Below are positions 32,801 to 40,918 of a DNA stretch of 47,834 nucleotides, piece after piece. How positions within the stretch are numbered: the first letter of the stretch is position 1; every line of letters begins with the position of its first letter. The notes below the pieces were generated by a model that ran no database searches, was not told the DNA's origin, and saw nothing but the letters and a program-made list of their open reading frames with translations. Made by a program: the position numbers and the translations under genes. This stretch comes from an uncultured Clostridia bacterium (lineage in GTDB: Bacteria > Bacillota > Clostridia > Peptostreptococcales > Anaerovoracaceae), in NCBI GenBank assembly GCA_934234035.1, contig CAKQHH010000012.1, positions 1-47,834 on the forward strand. The letters are read 5' to 3'.

Positions 32801-34543
32801 TCACGCCCGTCGAAGCGTCCAATTTTGACTCTCTTTCTGGAGCTGCATCATGTGAGTGAAAATGCCATCCGCCTGCAAGAGCTGTGCGGGAGTTCCCTGC
32901 TCTGCAATCGCACCGTCCTTGAGCACCACAATCCGGTCTGCGCCGGAAACGGTACGCATCCGATGGGCAATAATGAGGACGGTTTTATCTTTGATGAGGC
33001 GGGAAAGGGCTTCCTGGATTGCCGTCTCATTCTCAACATCCAGACTGGCCGTCGCCTCGTCCAACAGAATAATCGGTGCATCCTTCAGGAAAGCTCGGGC
33101 AATAGAGATTCGCTGTCGCTCTCCGCCGGAGAGCTCGCAGCCGTTCTCCCCAATGTTGGCGTTCCAACCGTCCGGCAATTTTTCAGCAAAACTGTCTACA
33201 TTGGCGAGCTTTGCCGCCGCAATGACCTCCTCATCCGCAGCATCTTTGCGGCCGATACGAATATTTTCCAAAATGCTGTTGTTAAACAGCGTCACATCTT
33301 GGAATACGATAGAATAGAGACTCATCAGCTTTTCCGTATCGATTTTCGACACATCCATACCGCCTACGGTAATCATGCCCCGATCAATATCCCAGAATCG
33401 TGCCGCCAGACGGGAAACCGTCGTCTTTCCGCCTCCGGAAGGTCCCACAAGTGCCGTGACCTGTCCCTGTTTCGCAGTAAAGGATACGTCTCGAAGCACC
33501 GTTTCTCCATTCTGATACGAAAAACCCACATGATGAAACTCGATATCACAGTTCTGATTCGTGAGTTGTTCACTGCCGGTCTGCACCGGGCAGTCCAAAA
33601 TCTCATTCATTCGCTCAATATTACTGTTTGTGGCAATGATAGCGGCAAGGTTTTGAAGCGTGCCTTCCAGCGGATCATATAACCGGGACACTACCAGCAA
33701 GAACATAAAGAAAGTCAGAACGTCTATCTCTCCTTTTACCAGCAAAGCGGCACCTGTAAGGGCAGTGGTAGCAATTCCTAACCGCAGAACCAGTCCTGCG
33801 GAAACTACAAAGATGGCCGTTCCCAACTCACTTTTAATGAGTCGTGTCTCAACGCTGCGGATTTTCTTTTCCAATCCGGCAAGATATCTGATTTCAGCAT
33901 TGGCTGCACGCAGGTCAGGCATAGACTCCATGCATTCCTGTATCCCGTCTTCACACGTGATTTTCGCCTTCATCGCCTTTCGGGATAAGCTCTTGTGCAC
34001 ACCGGATGCCAATACCACAATGGCAAACGCTATCGGCAACGGCCAAATGGCAGCAAGTGCCATGCGCCGGTTGAAAGTCAACATGGATACCGAGATAGCC
34101 GTAGTGGAAAGAATCGCGCCATACAATGGTGCAACGAAATGAGACTGGCTCTGTTCCAACACAGCACAGTCATTCATGATGGACGAGGTCAAATCCGCAA
34201 GATCTTTTTTCCCAAAGAAGGAGAGCGGAATCTTCCGCAATTTCTCCGCAAGACCCACTCGGCGTACACCGGATTCCACATAGGTGACAAGGAAGGTGTT
34301 GTCATATTCCAGCCGCGTACAGATCACAATGAACAGTGCTGCCACAATACAACCGACTGCGTAGAACGTGATTCTCGCCGACGTCAGCGCATCCGCCATA
34401 ATATCCCCTACCAGGAAATACAACAAGCACACCGGTAGCATGAAGGAAACATTTTGTAACGCACAGCATAAGCTTCCCTGGATAATGTCCGCCGCGCCCT
34501 TTCGGGACACGGCATAACGTCTCTGTAAATACTTCATCATCAT
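32801..34543 (-). CDS. ABC transporter, fused permease-ATPase (second of pair, YbtQ/IrtB-like)
   Basis: Half-transporter of the exporter fold, about 580 residues: six membrane helices (about 15-300), then the ATPase with Walker A GPSGGGKTT, signature LSGGERQRISIARA, Walker B ILLDEAT and the H-loop IAHRM. It pairs with the preceding gene, whose TGA overlaps its ATG (ATGA). AAGGAGG lies before a run of three ATG codons, so the exact start may be 34543, 34540 or 34537. Paired exporter-fold proteins next to an AraC regulator resemble the Yersinia YbtPQ siderophore importers; substrate here is inferred, not proven. Confidence 0.88.
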   Translation of the reverse strand: MMMKYLQRRYAVSRKGAADIIQGSLCCALQNVSFMLPVCLLYFLVGDIMADALTSARITFYAVGCIVAALFIVICTRLEYDNTFLVTYVESGVRRVGLAEKLRKIPLSFFGKKDLADLTSSIMNDCAVLEQSQSHFVAPLYGAILSTTAISVSMLTFNRRMALAAIWPLPIAFAIVVLASGVHKSLSRKAMKAKITCEDGIQECMESMPDLRAANAEIRYLAGLEKKIRSVETRLIKSELGTAIFVVSAGLVLRLGIATTALTGAALLVKGEIDVLTFFMFLLVVSRLYDPLEGTLQNLAAIIATNSNIERMNEILDCPVQTGSEQLTNQNCDIEFHHVGFSYQNGETVLRDVSFTAKQGQVTALVGPSGGGKTTVSRLAARFWDIDRGMITVGGMDVSKIDTEKLMSLYSIVFQDVTLFNNSILENIRIGRKDAADEEVIAAAKLANVDSFAEKLPDGWNANIGENGCELSGGERQRISIARAFLKDAPIILLDEATASLDVENETAIQEALSRLIKDKTVLIIAHRMRTVSGADRIVVLKDGAIAEQGTPAQLLQADGIFTHMMQLQKESQNWTLRRA

Positions 34544-36315
34544 TCGGCCTCCTTTGCCACTTTCCAACGGACGGACTGCTGATAGTTCTCCCACATGGTT
34601 CCAAAAAGACTGTTCTTTTGCCCGGACAATTCCTCAAAACTGCCGCTCTCTTCCAGATGACCGTCTTTCAGCACAAAAATGCGATCCGCATTTACAACGG
34701 TGGACAAGCGATGAGCAATCATGATGACGGTACGACCCACTACCAGCTCGTTGAAAGCCGCCTGCACTTTCGTCTCATTATCCGGATCTGCAAAAGCGGT
34801 TGCCTCGTCCAGAATCAGCACCGGTGCATTTTTCAGCATTGCACGTGCTATGGTCAGCCGCTGGGTCTCGCCGCCGGAAAGGTAAATTCCCTGTGAACCG
34901 ATTATCGTATGTACGCCATCCGGAAATTTCTCAATGATATCCATGCACTGTGCGGCTTTAAGTGCAGCCAGCACTTCCTCATCCGAAGCATCGGGCTTTC
35001 CCATCCGAACATTATCCAGAATACTGCCCTTAATGAGATGGCTGTTCTGGAACACAAAGGAAATGGTATCCATCAACTCGTTTTTCTCAATGTCCTTTAC
35101 ATTTACGCCGCCAATGGAAATACTTCCTCTTTGCGGGTCAAAAAATCGAGCAATCAATACGGCCAACGTAGATTTTCCGCCGCCGGACGGGCCTACAAAC
35201 GCAACGGTTTGTCCCGCACCAATGGACAGAGAAACATCCTCCAACGCATTTTTCGTACCATCATAACTGAAGGTGACATTCGACAGTGCAACCGAATTAT
35301 CCTTTGGATGCTGCGGAACACTCGGCTGCGAAAGAGACGGGCTCTGCAGCACTCTGTCAATTCGGTTGAATGCGTCCTGCACAATCATACCGTTTTCACT
35401 CATGAACATCAGCTTGGTAAGCGTCAGAGAAATGACCGGCGTGATGATGATGTAGAAGAGGATGTTCAGCAGCGTCTCATGGTCCGCACCTCTATAAGAA
35501 AACAAGAAGCCGCCGGCAATCAGGAATACAAACACGCTGTTCACCGCCAACGTATAGAATATCATGGGCCAGCGCACCTGCTTCGTGTAGGCGATGACCC
35601 AACGCTCATAACTATCGATAGTTTCCTTAAACTTTTTAAAAGAAAACACGGTCTGTCCAAAAGTTTTGACAACGGGAATCCCTCGCACGTACTCCACCGC
35701 TTCGTTGGACATATCCGCAAGTGCATTCTGGTATTGCGTCATCTGCTCCTGCATTTTCGCTCCGGTCATACGAGTCATGACGAGAAAAGCGAGTGCCACC
35801 GGCACGAGACTCAAAAGTCCTAACCGCCAATCAAAAATCAGCAGCAGTGCCAGCAGTCCCACAATAGTTGCCATCGCTTTCGCCTTGTCCGGCAGTTGGT
35901 GAGCCAGGTACGTTTCCATTGCCCCAGCAGTCTCGGAAATGGTTCGGCGCAGTTTGCCGCTTCCAAACTGTTCGATTGTACCCAGCGGAAGCGTCGCGAT
36001 GTGATTCGTCATGGAAAGGCGCAAATTGGTGGCAATTCGAAATGCCGAAAGATGCGAGCACATCAATCCGGTGATGTACACCAATACCGAAGAAACAGCA
36101 GTTGCGACCGCCATCCAGCCGTATTGTGTCACATGAACAGCATTTTCATACTGCGGCGCCACTTCGATAATCTCCTTTAAAATGTGCCAAATATACCAGA
36201 ACGGTACCAATGCCAACAGCGCACTGACGGCGGAAAGAATCCACGAAAGATAAGTCAGAATTCTGTATTTCCCGGCATAGTCCAGCAACCGAGATAAATT
36301 AGATTGCTTTTTCAA
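34540..36315 (-). CDS. ABC transporter, fused permease-ATPase (first of pair, YbtP/IrtA-like)
   Basis: A 591-residue half-transporter: membrane domain with six helices (about 15-300) including the coupling region GSGKLRRTISE, and ATPase with GPSGGGKST (about 375), a Q-loop FVFQNSH, signature LSGGETQRLTIARA, Walker B VLILDEATA and H-loop IAHRLS. The start is TTG with GGAGG 10 nt upstream. It forms a heterodimer with the next gene by coupling. A GTTAG-N6-CTAAC palindrome lies 30-45 nt before the start, shared with the P-type ATPase unit, which points to metal-controlled transport. Confidence 0.88.
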   Translation of the reverse strand: MKKQSNLSRLLDYAGKYRILTYLSWILSAVSALLALVPFWYIWHILKEIIEVAPQYENAVHVTQYGWMAVATAVSSVLVYITGLMCSHLSAFRIATNLRLSMTNHIATLPLGTIEQFGSGKLRRTISETAGAMETYLAHQLPDKAKAMATIVGLLALLLIFDWRLGLLSLVPVALAFLVMTRMTGAKMQEQMTQYQNALADMSNEAVEYVRGIPVVKTFGQTVFSFKKFKETIDSYERWVIAYTKQVRWPMIFYTLAVNSVFVFLIAGGFLFSYRGADHETLLNILFYIIITPVISLTLTKLMFMSENGMIVQDAFNRIDRVLQSPSLSQPSVPQHPKDNSVALSNVTFSYDGTKNALEDVSLSIGAGQTVAFVGPSGGGKSTLAVLIARFFDPQRGSISIGGVNVKDIEKNELMDTISFVFQNSHLIKGSILDNVRMGKPDASDEEVLAALKAAQCMDIIEKFPDGVHTIIGSQGIYLSGGETQRLTIARAMLKNAPVLILDEATAFADPDNETKVQAAFNELVVGRTVIMIAHRLSTVVNADRIFVLKDGHLEESGSFEELSGQKNSLFGTMWENYQQSVRWKVAKEAE

Positions 36316-36344
36316 TGTAGTAATGCCTCCTTCAGTATATTTTT

Positions 36345-36360
36345 GTTAGTTGTTTCTAAC
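36345..36360. promoter_or_regulatory. operator GTTAG-N6-CTAAC before the ABC pair
   Basis: Exact 16-bp dyad with arms GTTAG and CTAAC, extended by flanking T- and A-tracts, between the AraC gene and the ABC pair. The same dyad occurs at 39991-40006 and 40137-40152. Confidence 0.65.
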
Positions 36361-36409
36361 TGAAAAGACTTTACCATATTTTCCGAAAACGTGACTACTC
36401 CATTTTCGT

Positions 36410-37372
36410 TCACTTACTCCGTTTTTCCACGTTCTTTGAATTGGTGCGATATTGCGATGGAGTCATGCCATACCGCTTTTTAAAGCTCTCAGAGAACTTG
36501 CTGGCATTGTCATATCCATTTTCCTGTGCAATCTGTGTCACAAGTTTTCCCGTTTGAACAAGCTCTACAGCGGCTTGTTCCAGCCGATACTCTTTGATAT
36601 AGCGATACACGGGGACACCGTATATCTGCTTGAACAATTTTTGCATATGAGATACGGAAATATCGTGCTCTGACGCCAACTGTGAAAGAGATACGTAGTG
36701 CTCCCGTTCCATGACTAGGTGATCGCGTAGATGTCGAATCAGTTCTACCTGTTGTGCCGAGCAATATGCCTTTTCGCGATTCATACGAGGAATATCGCTT
36801 AGCAACATCAGCAACTCCAGTACCTTAAGCCGGGAAAAACACGGCTTCATATAGTCTATACTTTCGTAAAGCTCCCGAAATACGTGCTCGCAGCGAGGTC
36901 CGGCCGAACTGCTCAGATACCATTTATTTCCCAGAAGATTCTCCTTTAGAGACTTAAAATCTACAGAAAAAGCAGGTGCATTCCGTTGCATCCACCGTCC
37001 GGCTTCCGATGGTTCGATTTCCAAGCAGATGCCCTCGTAATATCCCAGCGGAAACCATGACTCTGATCTCTTGCCATGATACCCATCATAACAGCTGACA
37101 GCCATATCTCCCGGCTTCATAAGCACGTGATCCTGCATCGAAAACTGGGTTTCAAAACGGCCGCCGGCACAGAAGTTTATTTCCAACACGTCGGTCCGAG
37201 TACGAACCTCTGTATACCTTTCCATCTCTAACCGCATCCGCATAACGGTTACACCGTCAAATAAGCGATAACAGTGTATCTCGCCGTTTCCGTAGGCATT
37301 CTCAAAACCATCGATTTGCCCGGGCAACTCCGCTGCACCGGATAGTCCATCATGATAGAGTATTTTTATCAC
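36410..37372 (-). CDS. AraC family transcriptional regulator
   Basis: 320 residues: an N-terminal sensing domain (about 1-200, with LEINFCAGGRFETQF and MKPGDMAVSCYDG) and a C-terminal double HTH (about 215-310) with SLSQLASEHDISVSHMQKLF and the end motif GYDNASKFSESFKKRYGMTPSQYR. The start is GTG with AAGGAG upstream. Such regulators next to YbtPQ-like ABC pairs parallel YbtA. It lies between the ATPase and the ABC genes in the same direction, and a hairpin (37426-37458) separates it from the ATPase. Confidence 0.9.
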   Translation of the reverse strand: MIKILYHDGLSGAAELPGQIDGFENAYGNGEIHCYRLFDGVTVMRMRLEMERYTEVRTRTDVLEINFCAGGRFETQFSMQDHVLMKPGDMAVSCYDGYHGKRSESWFPLGYYEGICLEIEPSEAGRWMQRNAPAFSVDFKSLKENLLGNKWYLSSSAGPRCEHVFRELYESIDYMKPCFSRLKVLELLMLLSDIPRMNREKAYCSAQQVELIRHLRDHLVMEREHYVSLSQLASEHDISVSHMQKLFKQIYGVPVYRYIKEYRLEQAAVELVQTGKLVTQIAQENGYDNASKFSESFKKRYGMTPSQYRTNSKNVEKRSK

Positions 37373-37425
37373 AACAATTACTCCTTACAAAATATCTTAA
37401 GTGATGAATTCCACTCCCTACTGAA

Positions 37426-37458
37426 AGAGCAGAGAAACAATCACTGTCCCTCTGCTCT
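37426..37458 (-). terminator. hairpin between the P-type ATPase and the AraC gene
   Basis: A perfect 9-bp inverted repeat AGAGCAGAG / CTCTGCTCT with a 15-nt loop, 9 nt beyond the ATPase stop; only CTTTC follows, so it is a weak terminator at best. Confidence 0.5.
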
Positions 37459-37467
37459 CCTGTTCAT

Positions 37468-39567
37468 CTATTTTCTTTGAGCGGTTCCACCTTCTGCTAA
37501 CAGATTAGTCATATTCTTCAGGCTGATGCCCAACGTTGAGCCATTGTGCAGCAATGCCGATGTCGTCGGCGGCAGCACACCTCCGACGCCCAGTGCGATC
37601 AGCGACAAGTTGAAGCCCACAATGAAGCGGTAACTGCCGTGAATGCGATTCATCAAGGCAGTGCTGAGCCTTCGGAGTGTCACCAGTTCGAAGAGGTCCT
37701 CCGATGCAATAGTGATGTCAGCAATCTCGCGGGCAATCGCTGCACCGGTGGAAATTGCAATACCGGCATCCGCCTCCGACAGTGCCGGAGAGTCGTTGAC
37801 CCCGTCACCCACCATAATGACCGTATGACCTTTTTCCTTTTCGCTGCGGATAAAGGCCGCTTTGTCCTCCGGAAGGACTTCGGCATACACGGCATCTACG
37901 CCGACCTCTTGCGCGATGGCTTCCGCCGTGCGGCGATTATCGCCGGTCATCATAACCACGTTCGTAAAACCACAGTTATGCAGTTCTCGGACCGCATCCC
38001 GTGCTTCCCGGCGAAGCGGGTCGTAAATACAGATGACCGCCGCCAGTTCTCCGTCAATGCAGAGATACAGGTGGGAATACGCCGCCGGCAGGCTGTCAAA
38101 TTTTTCCTGCTCCCCTTCCGGGATACGACAGTCCTCATCTTCGAACACAAAATGGGCACTTCCGATGATAACCTTTTTGTCCTCCACCATGCTGGAGATA
38201 CCGTGAGCCACCACGTACTGCACCTGCGAATGGTACTCTTCATGAGTTAGACCGCGCTGTTTTGCTGCGGATACCACCGCGTTGGCCATGGAGTGCGGGT
38301 AATGTTCCTCCAGGCAGGCGGCAAGACGCAGCATCTCGGCTTCATCGCGTCCGGCAAAAGGAACCACCTGTGCGACGGTAGGAGTCGCATTGGTCAGCGT
38401 TCCGGTCTTATCGAACACGATGGTGTCCGCACCGGCTACGGCTTCCAGAAAACGTCCGCCCTTGACGGAGATATTGTGTCCGCTGCTTTCCCGCATGGCG
38501 GACAGCACTGCAATCGGGATGGCCAGCTTCAAGGCACAGGAAAAGTCCACCATCAGAACTGCCAACATCTTGGTCACATTCCGTGTCACCAGATAGGTCA
38601 AGGCCGTCCCGCCGAAGGTATATGGAACCAGTTTGTCGGCCATTCGGGCGGCTTTATCTTCGGCAGTGGATTTCAGCTTTTCCGATTCTTCAATCATGCG
38701 AACCACCCGGTCATAACGACCGCTTCCGGAAGCCTTCTCCACAACGATGACGCATCGGCCTTCTTCCACAACGGTTCCGGCGTACACGGGACTTCCCGGA
38801 CGCTTGGCAGCCGGCATGGACTCTCCGGTGAGAGAAGACTGGTTCACCATGGCCTCCCCTTCAAACACTTTGCCGTCCAGCGGAATCATACCGCCGGTAC
38901 GAACCACGATGCGGTCGCCGGGACAGATTTCTCGAATGTCGGTGAGCACCTCCGTATCTTCTTTTTGCAGCCAGACCTTATCCACGTTTAGGCTCATGGC
39001 AGAGGCCAAATCGGCCACAGATTTTTTGTGGGTCCATTCCTCCAGGATTTCGCCCAGCCGCAGCATGAACATCACCGAACCGGCCGTAGCAAAGTCTCCT
39101 CTCAGCATGGACACCGTTACCGCGGTGCCGTCCAATACGGCAACGGACAGATTTCGATGCCACAGTGCGGAAAGTCCGGCCTTGATGTACTTCACCGAGC
39201 GAACCGCGGCGATGGCCGATGTCAGCGGAACCGGTAAAAACATCTTCGAAATGCACCGGCGCATGACGGTACCGGCCAGCTGATCCTCAAACTCCCGGTT
39301 GAGTTCTCGGGAGGTATGTTCCGGAACAAGATCCATCTTTTCCGCTTTTTCAAAGGCAAATCTCGCCAATGCCCGGATGACGCTTTCCCGCTCCGCAGAA
39401 TACACTACAATTGCATCTCGGGTGCGGTCATAGACTTTGACGGATTTTACACCGTCCACAGCCCGCAGATAGTATTCCAGCACATCCGCCTGCCGCAGCG
39501 TCATTCGGCCGCAGCACAGATGGACTCGAAGCCGCCCCGGCATATCATGTAAAATCGTACATTTCAT
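37468..39567 (-). CDS. P1B-type heavy-metal ATPase (possible ferrosome FezB-like iron pump)
   Basis: Metal-translocating P-type ATPase, 699 residues. It opens with an HMA-like domain without CxxC, containing GRLRVHLCCGR (residues 11-21). The core has SLTGES, the transmembrane metal motif SCALKL in place of CPC, the phosphorylation site DKTGT (about 393) and GDGVNDSPAL. The usual nucleotide-binding HP pair reads HS. From memory, ferrosome-forming FezB (P1B-6) proteins carry an N-terminal GRxRhhhxxxR motif, which fits exactly. It is in an operon with the preceding small membrane protein (start 3 nt past that stop). Mn or Zn transport is the alternative. Confidence 0.85.
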   Translation of the reverse strand: MKCTILHDMPGRLRVHLCCGRMTLRQADVLEYYLRAVDGVKSVKVYDRTRDAIVVYSAERESVIRALARFAFEKAEKMDLVPEHTSRELNREFEDQLAGTVMRRCISKMFLPVPLTSAIAAVRSVKYIKAGLSALWHRNLSVAVLDGTAVTVSMLRGDFATAGSVMFMLRLGEILEEWTHKKSVADLASAMSLNVDKVWLQKEDTEVLTDIREICPGDRIVVRTGGMIPLDGKVFEGEAMVNQSSLTGESMPAAKRPGSPVYAGTVVEEGRCVIVVEKASGSGRYDRVVRMIEESEKLKSTAEDKAARMADKLVPYTFGGTALTYLVTRNVTKMLAVLMVDFSCALKLAIPIAVLSAMRESSGHNISVKGGRFLEAVAGADTIVFDKTGTLTNATPTVAQVVPFAGRDEAEMLRLAACLEEHYPHSMANAVVSAAKQRGLTHEEYHSQVQYVVAHGISSMVEDKKVIIGSAHFVFEDEDCRIPEGEQEKFDSLPAAYSHLYLCIDGELAAVICIYDPLRREARDAVRELHNCGFTNVVMMTGDNRRTAEAIAQEVGVDAVYAEVLPEDKAAFIRSEKEKGHTVIMVGDGVNDSPALSEADAGIAISTGAAIAREIADITIASEDLFELVTLRRLSTALMNRIHGSYRFIVGFNLSLIALGVGGVLPPTTSALLHNGSTLGISLKNMTNLLAEGGTAQRK

Positions 39568-39570
39568 GCG

Positions 39571-39927
39571 TTACTCCGCCTCGCTTCCCTCCGCTTTTTC
39601 GGAGCATTCTTCCGCTTCTTCGCAAGGCTCCTCTGCGGAAGCGCAGGTTTCCTCTGCCGCTTCTTCCGCTTCCTCCGAAGCATCTTCAATGACAGCGCAG
39701 CATTCTTCCTCTGCACGCTGTTCATTAATCGCCTGCGCGCCGGCATAGATGTCATCTGCATTCTCCCGCACAGCGGTTACCGTATTCATTACGCTGTCCT
39801 TTACTCTCAGGGCAGCCGCCGTGGTCTGAGTGTACGCTTTTTTCGCATCCTTGCTGCTCAGTGCCTTGATTCCGGCCGTTCCAAACAATACGCCGCCGGC
39901 AAATAAACCAATTTTCTTCAAATCCAT
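39571..39927 (-). CDS. DUF6110-like small membrane-associated protein (possible FezA-like)
   Basis: A 118-residue protein with a short glycine-rich hydrophobic N-terminus (MDLKKIGLFAGGVLFGTAGI), a helical amphipathic middle (about 25-70) and an extremely acidic Glu/Ala/Cys-rich tail (about 72-118, including EECCAVIEDA). AGGAGGAAAAG precedes the ATG. The gene is paired with the P1B ATPase, as DUF6110 genes commonly are in Clostridia. The glycine-zipper-like segment could help shape a membrane compartment, and the acidic tail could bind cations; both are inference. Confidence 0.75.
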   Translation of the reverse strand: MDLKKIGLFAGGVLFGTAGIKALSSKDAKKAYTQTTAAALRVKDSVMNTVTAVRENADDIYAGAQAINEQRAEEECCAVIEDASEEAEEAAEETCASAEEPCEEAEECSEKAEGSEAE

Positions 39928-39955
39928 AATCTTTTCCTCCTAACAAAGAATTAAT

Positions 39956-40015
39956 ATTAGATGGTGCTAACCACATCGCGTGTCAATGTGGTTAGCACAT
40001 GCTAACTTTTGTTAG
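39956..40015. promoter_or_regulatory. operator array before the small protein/P-type ATPase operon
   Basis: Contains ATTAG-N6-CTAAC (39956-39971), GTTAG-N6-CTAAC (39991-40006) and a reversed pair CTAAC-TTTT-GTTAG (40002-40015). A larger 11-bp inverted repeat GCTAACCACAT (39966-39976) / ATGTGGTTAGC (39986-39996) joins the first two. The array lies at and downstream of the predicted start point, fitting repression. Confidence 0.65.
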
Positions 40016-40019
40016 TCAT

Positions 40020-40048
40020 GTTATACCACGATTCTTTTTGTTTTGCAA
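40020..40048 (-). promoter_or_regulatory. promoter of the small protein/P-type ATPase operon
   Basis: Minus-strand TTGCAA (40048-40043), 17-bp spacer, TATAAC (40025-40020); start point about 40013, inside the operator array. Confidence 0.6.
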
Positions 40049-40125
40049 GACGTATTGCATGACGGAGATCTCGGGCACGCCGGAATTTTTGTACAAAAAA
40101 ATATTCTTTTACGGCTAAAAACGCA

Positions 40126-40154
40126 TTGACATTTTGGTTAGCTGAGTCTAACAT
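40126..40154 (+). promoter_or_regulatory. promoter with embedded GTTAG-N6-CTAAC operator for the ABC/FtsX operon
   Basis: TTGACA (40126-40131), 17-bp spacer, TAACAT (40149-40154). The exact dyad GTTAG-CTGAGT-CTAAC (40137-40152) fills the spacer and overlaps the -10, so a bound protein would block RNA polymerase. Confidence 0.7.
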
Positions 40155-40205
40155 TTATTATAAGGAGAGTTTGATATATTTAACTCACCGGAGAGGAGCA
40201 GGGAT

Positions 40206-40904
40206 ATGTTTTTAGAGATAAAGGGGATTCGAAAATCTTTTGGCACCGGCGACAGCCGAGTGGACGTACTGAAGGGCCTGAATCTGGAAATTGAAAAAGG
40301 AGAATTCTGTGTACTGCTGGGTCCGTCCGGATCCGGGAAGTCCACCCTTCTCAATATTATCGGGGGAATCGATGCCGCGGATGAAGGCAGCATTATTATT
40401 GAAGGGGAACAGCTGGAAGGTATGACGGAGAAAAAACTGTCATTGTACCGGCGGAAACATCTGGGATATATTTTCCAGATGTATAATTTGATACCGAATC
40501 TGACGGTGCGCGAAAACATCGAGGTGGGCGCATACCTCAGCGATTGGTCCCTGGATGTGGATGAACTTATGCGGACACTGGAGATTTATGAACACCGAAA
40601 TAAACTGCCGAATCAGATTTCGGGCGGACAGCAGCAGCGAACAGCGATTGGCCGAGCCATCGTGAAGAATCCGGATATCCTGCTTTGCGATGAGCCCACC
40701 GGCGCATTGGATTATCGCACTTCAAAGGAAATTCTGAAGCTCATCGAAACCGTCAATCAGAAATACGGAAACACGATTATCATGGTCACTCACAACGATG
40801 CCATCAAGGACATGGCCGACCGGGTGGTGAAGCTGCGCGACGGAATGATTCGGAAAAACTACCGCAACGAGCGTAAGCTTTCGGCCGCGGAATTAGAATG
40901 GTAA
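40206..40904 (+). CDS. ABC transporter ATP-binding protein (MacB/LolD/SalX type)
   Basis: ATPase of a type VII (mechanotransmission) ABC system, 232 residues: Walker A GPSGSGKST (about 38-46), Q-loop IFQMYNLIPNLTVREN, signature ISGGQQQRTAIGRA (about 138), Walker B ILLCDEPTGALD and the H-loop VTHND. AGAGGAG precedes the ATG. Its stop overlaps the ribosome site region of the permease gene, so the two form one unit. Systems like this export peptides or lipoproteins or sense antimicrobials; the shared operator hints at a metal-stress link here. Confidence 0.93.
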   Translation: MFLEIKGIRKSFGTGDSRVDVLKGLNLEIEKGEFCVLLGPSGSGKSTLLNIIGGIDAADEGSIIIEGEQLEGMTEKKLSLYRRKHLGYIFQMYNLIPNLTVRENIEVGAYLSDWSLDVDELMRTLEIYEHRNKLPNQISGGQQQRTAIGRAIVKNPDILLCDEPTGALDYRTSKEILKLIETVNQKYGNTIIMVTHNDAIKDMADRVVKLRDGMIRKNYRNERKLSAAELEW

Positions 40905-40918
40905 GGAGGTTTTTGAGA

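Noticed and set aside
36345..40154. Calling the GTTAG-N6-CTAAC dyad a canonical IdeR, Fur or CopY box
   Set aside because: Spacing and sequence do not match the canonical forms (IdeR TTAGGTTAGSCTAACCTAA, Fur GATAATGATAATCATTATC, CopY TACAnnTGTA).
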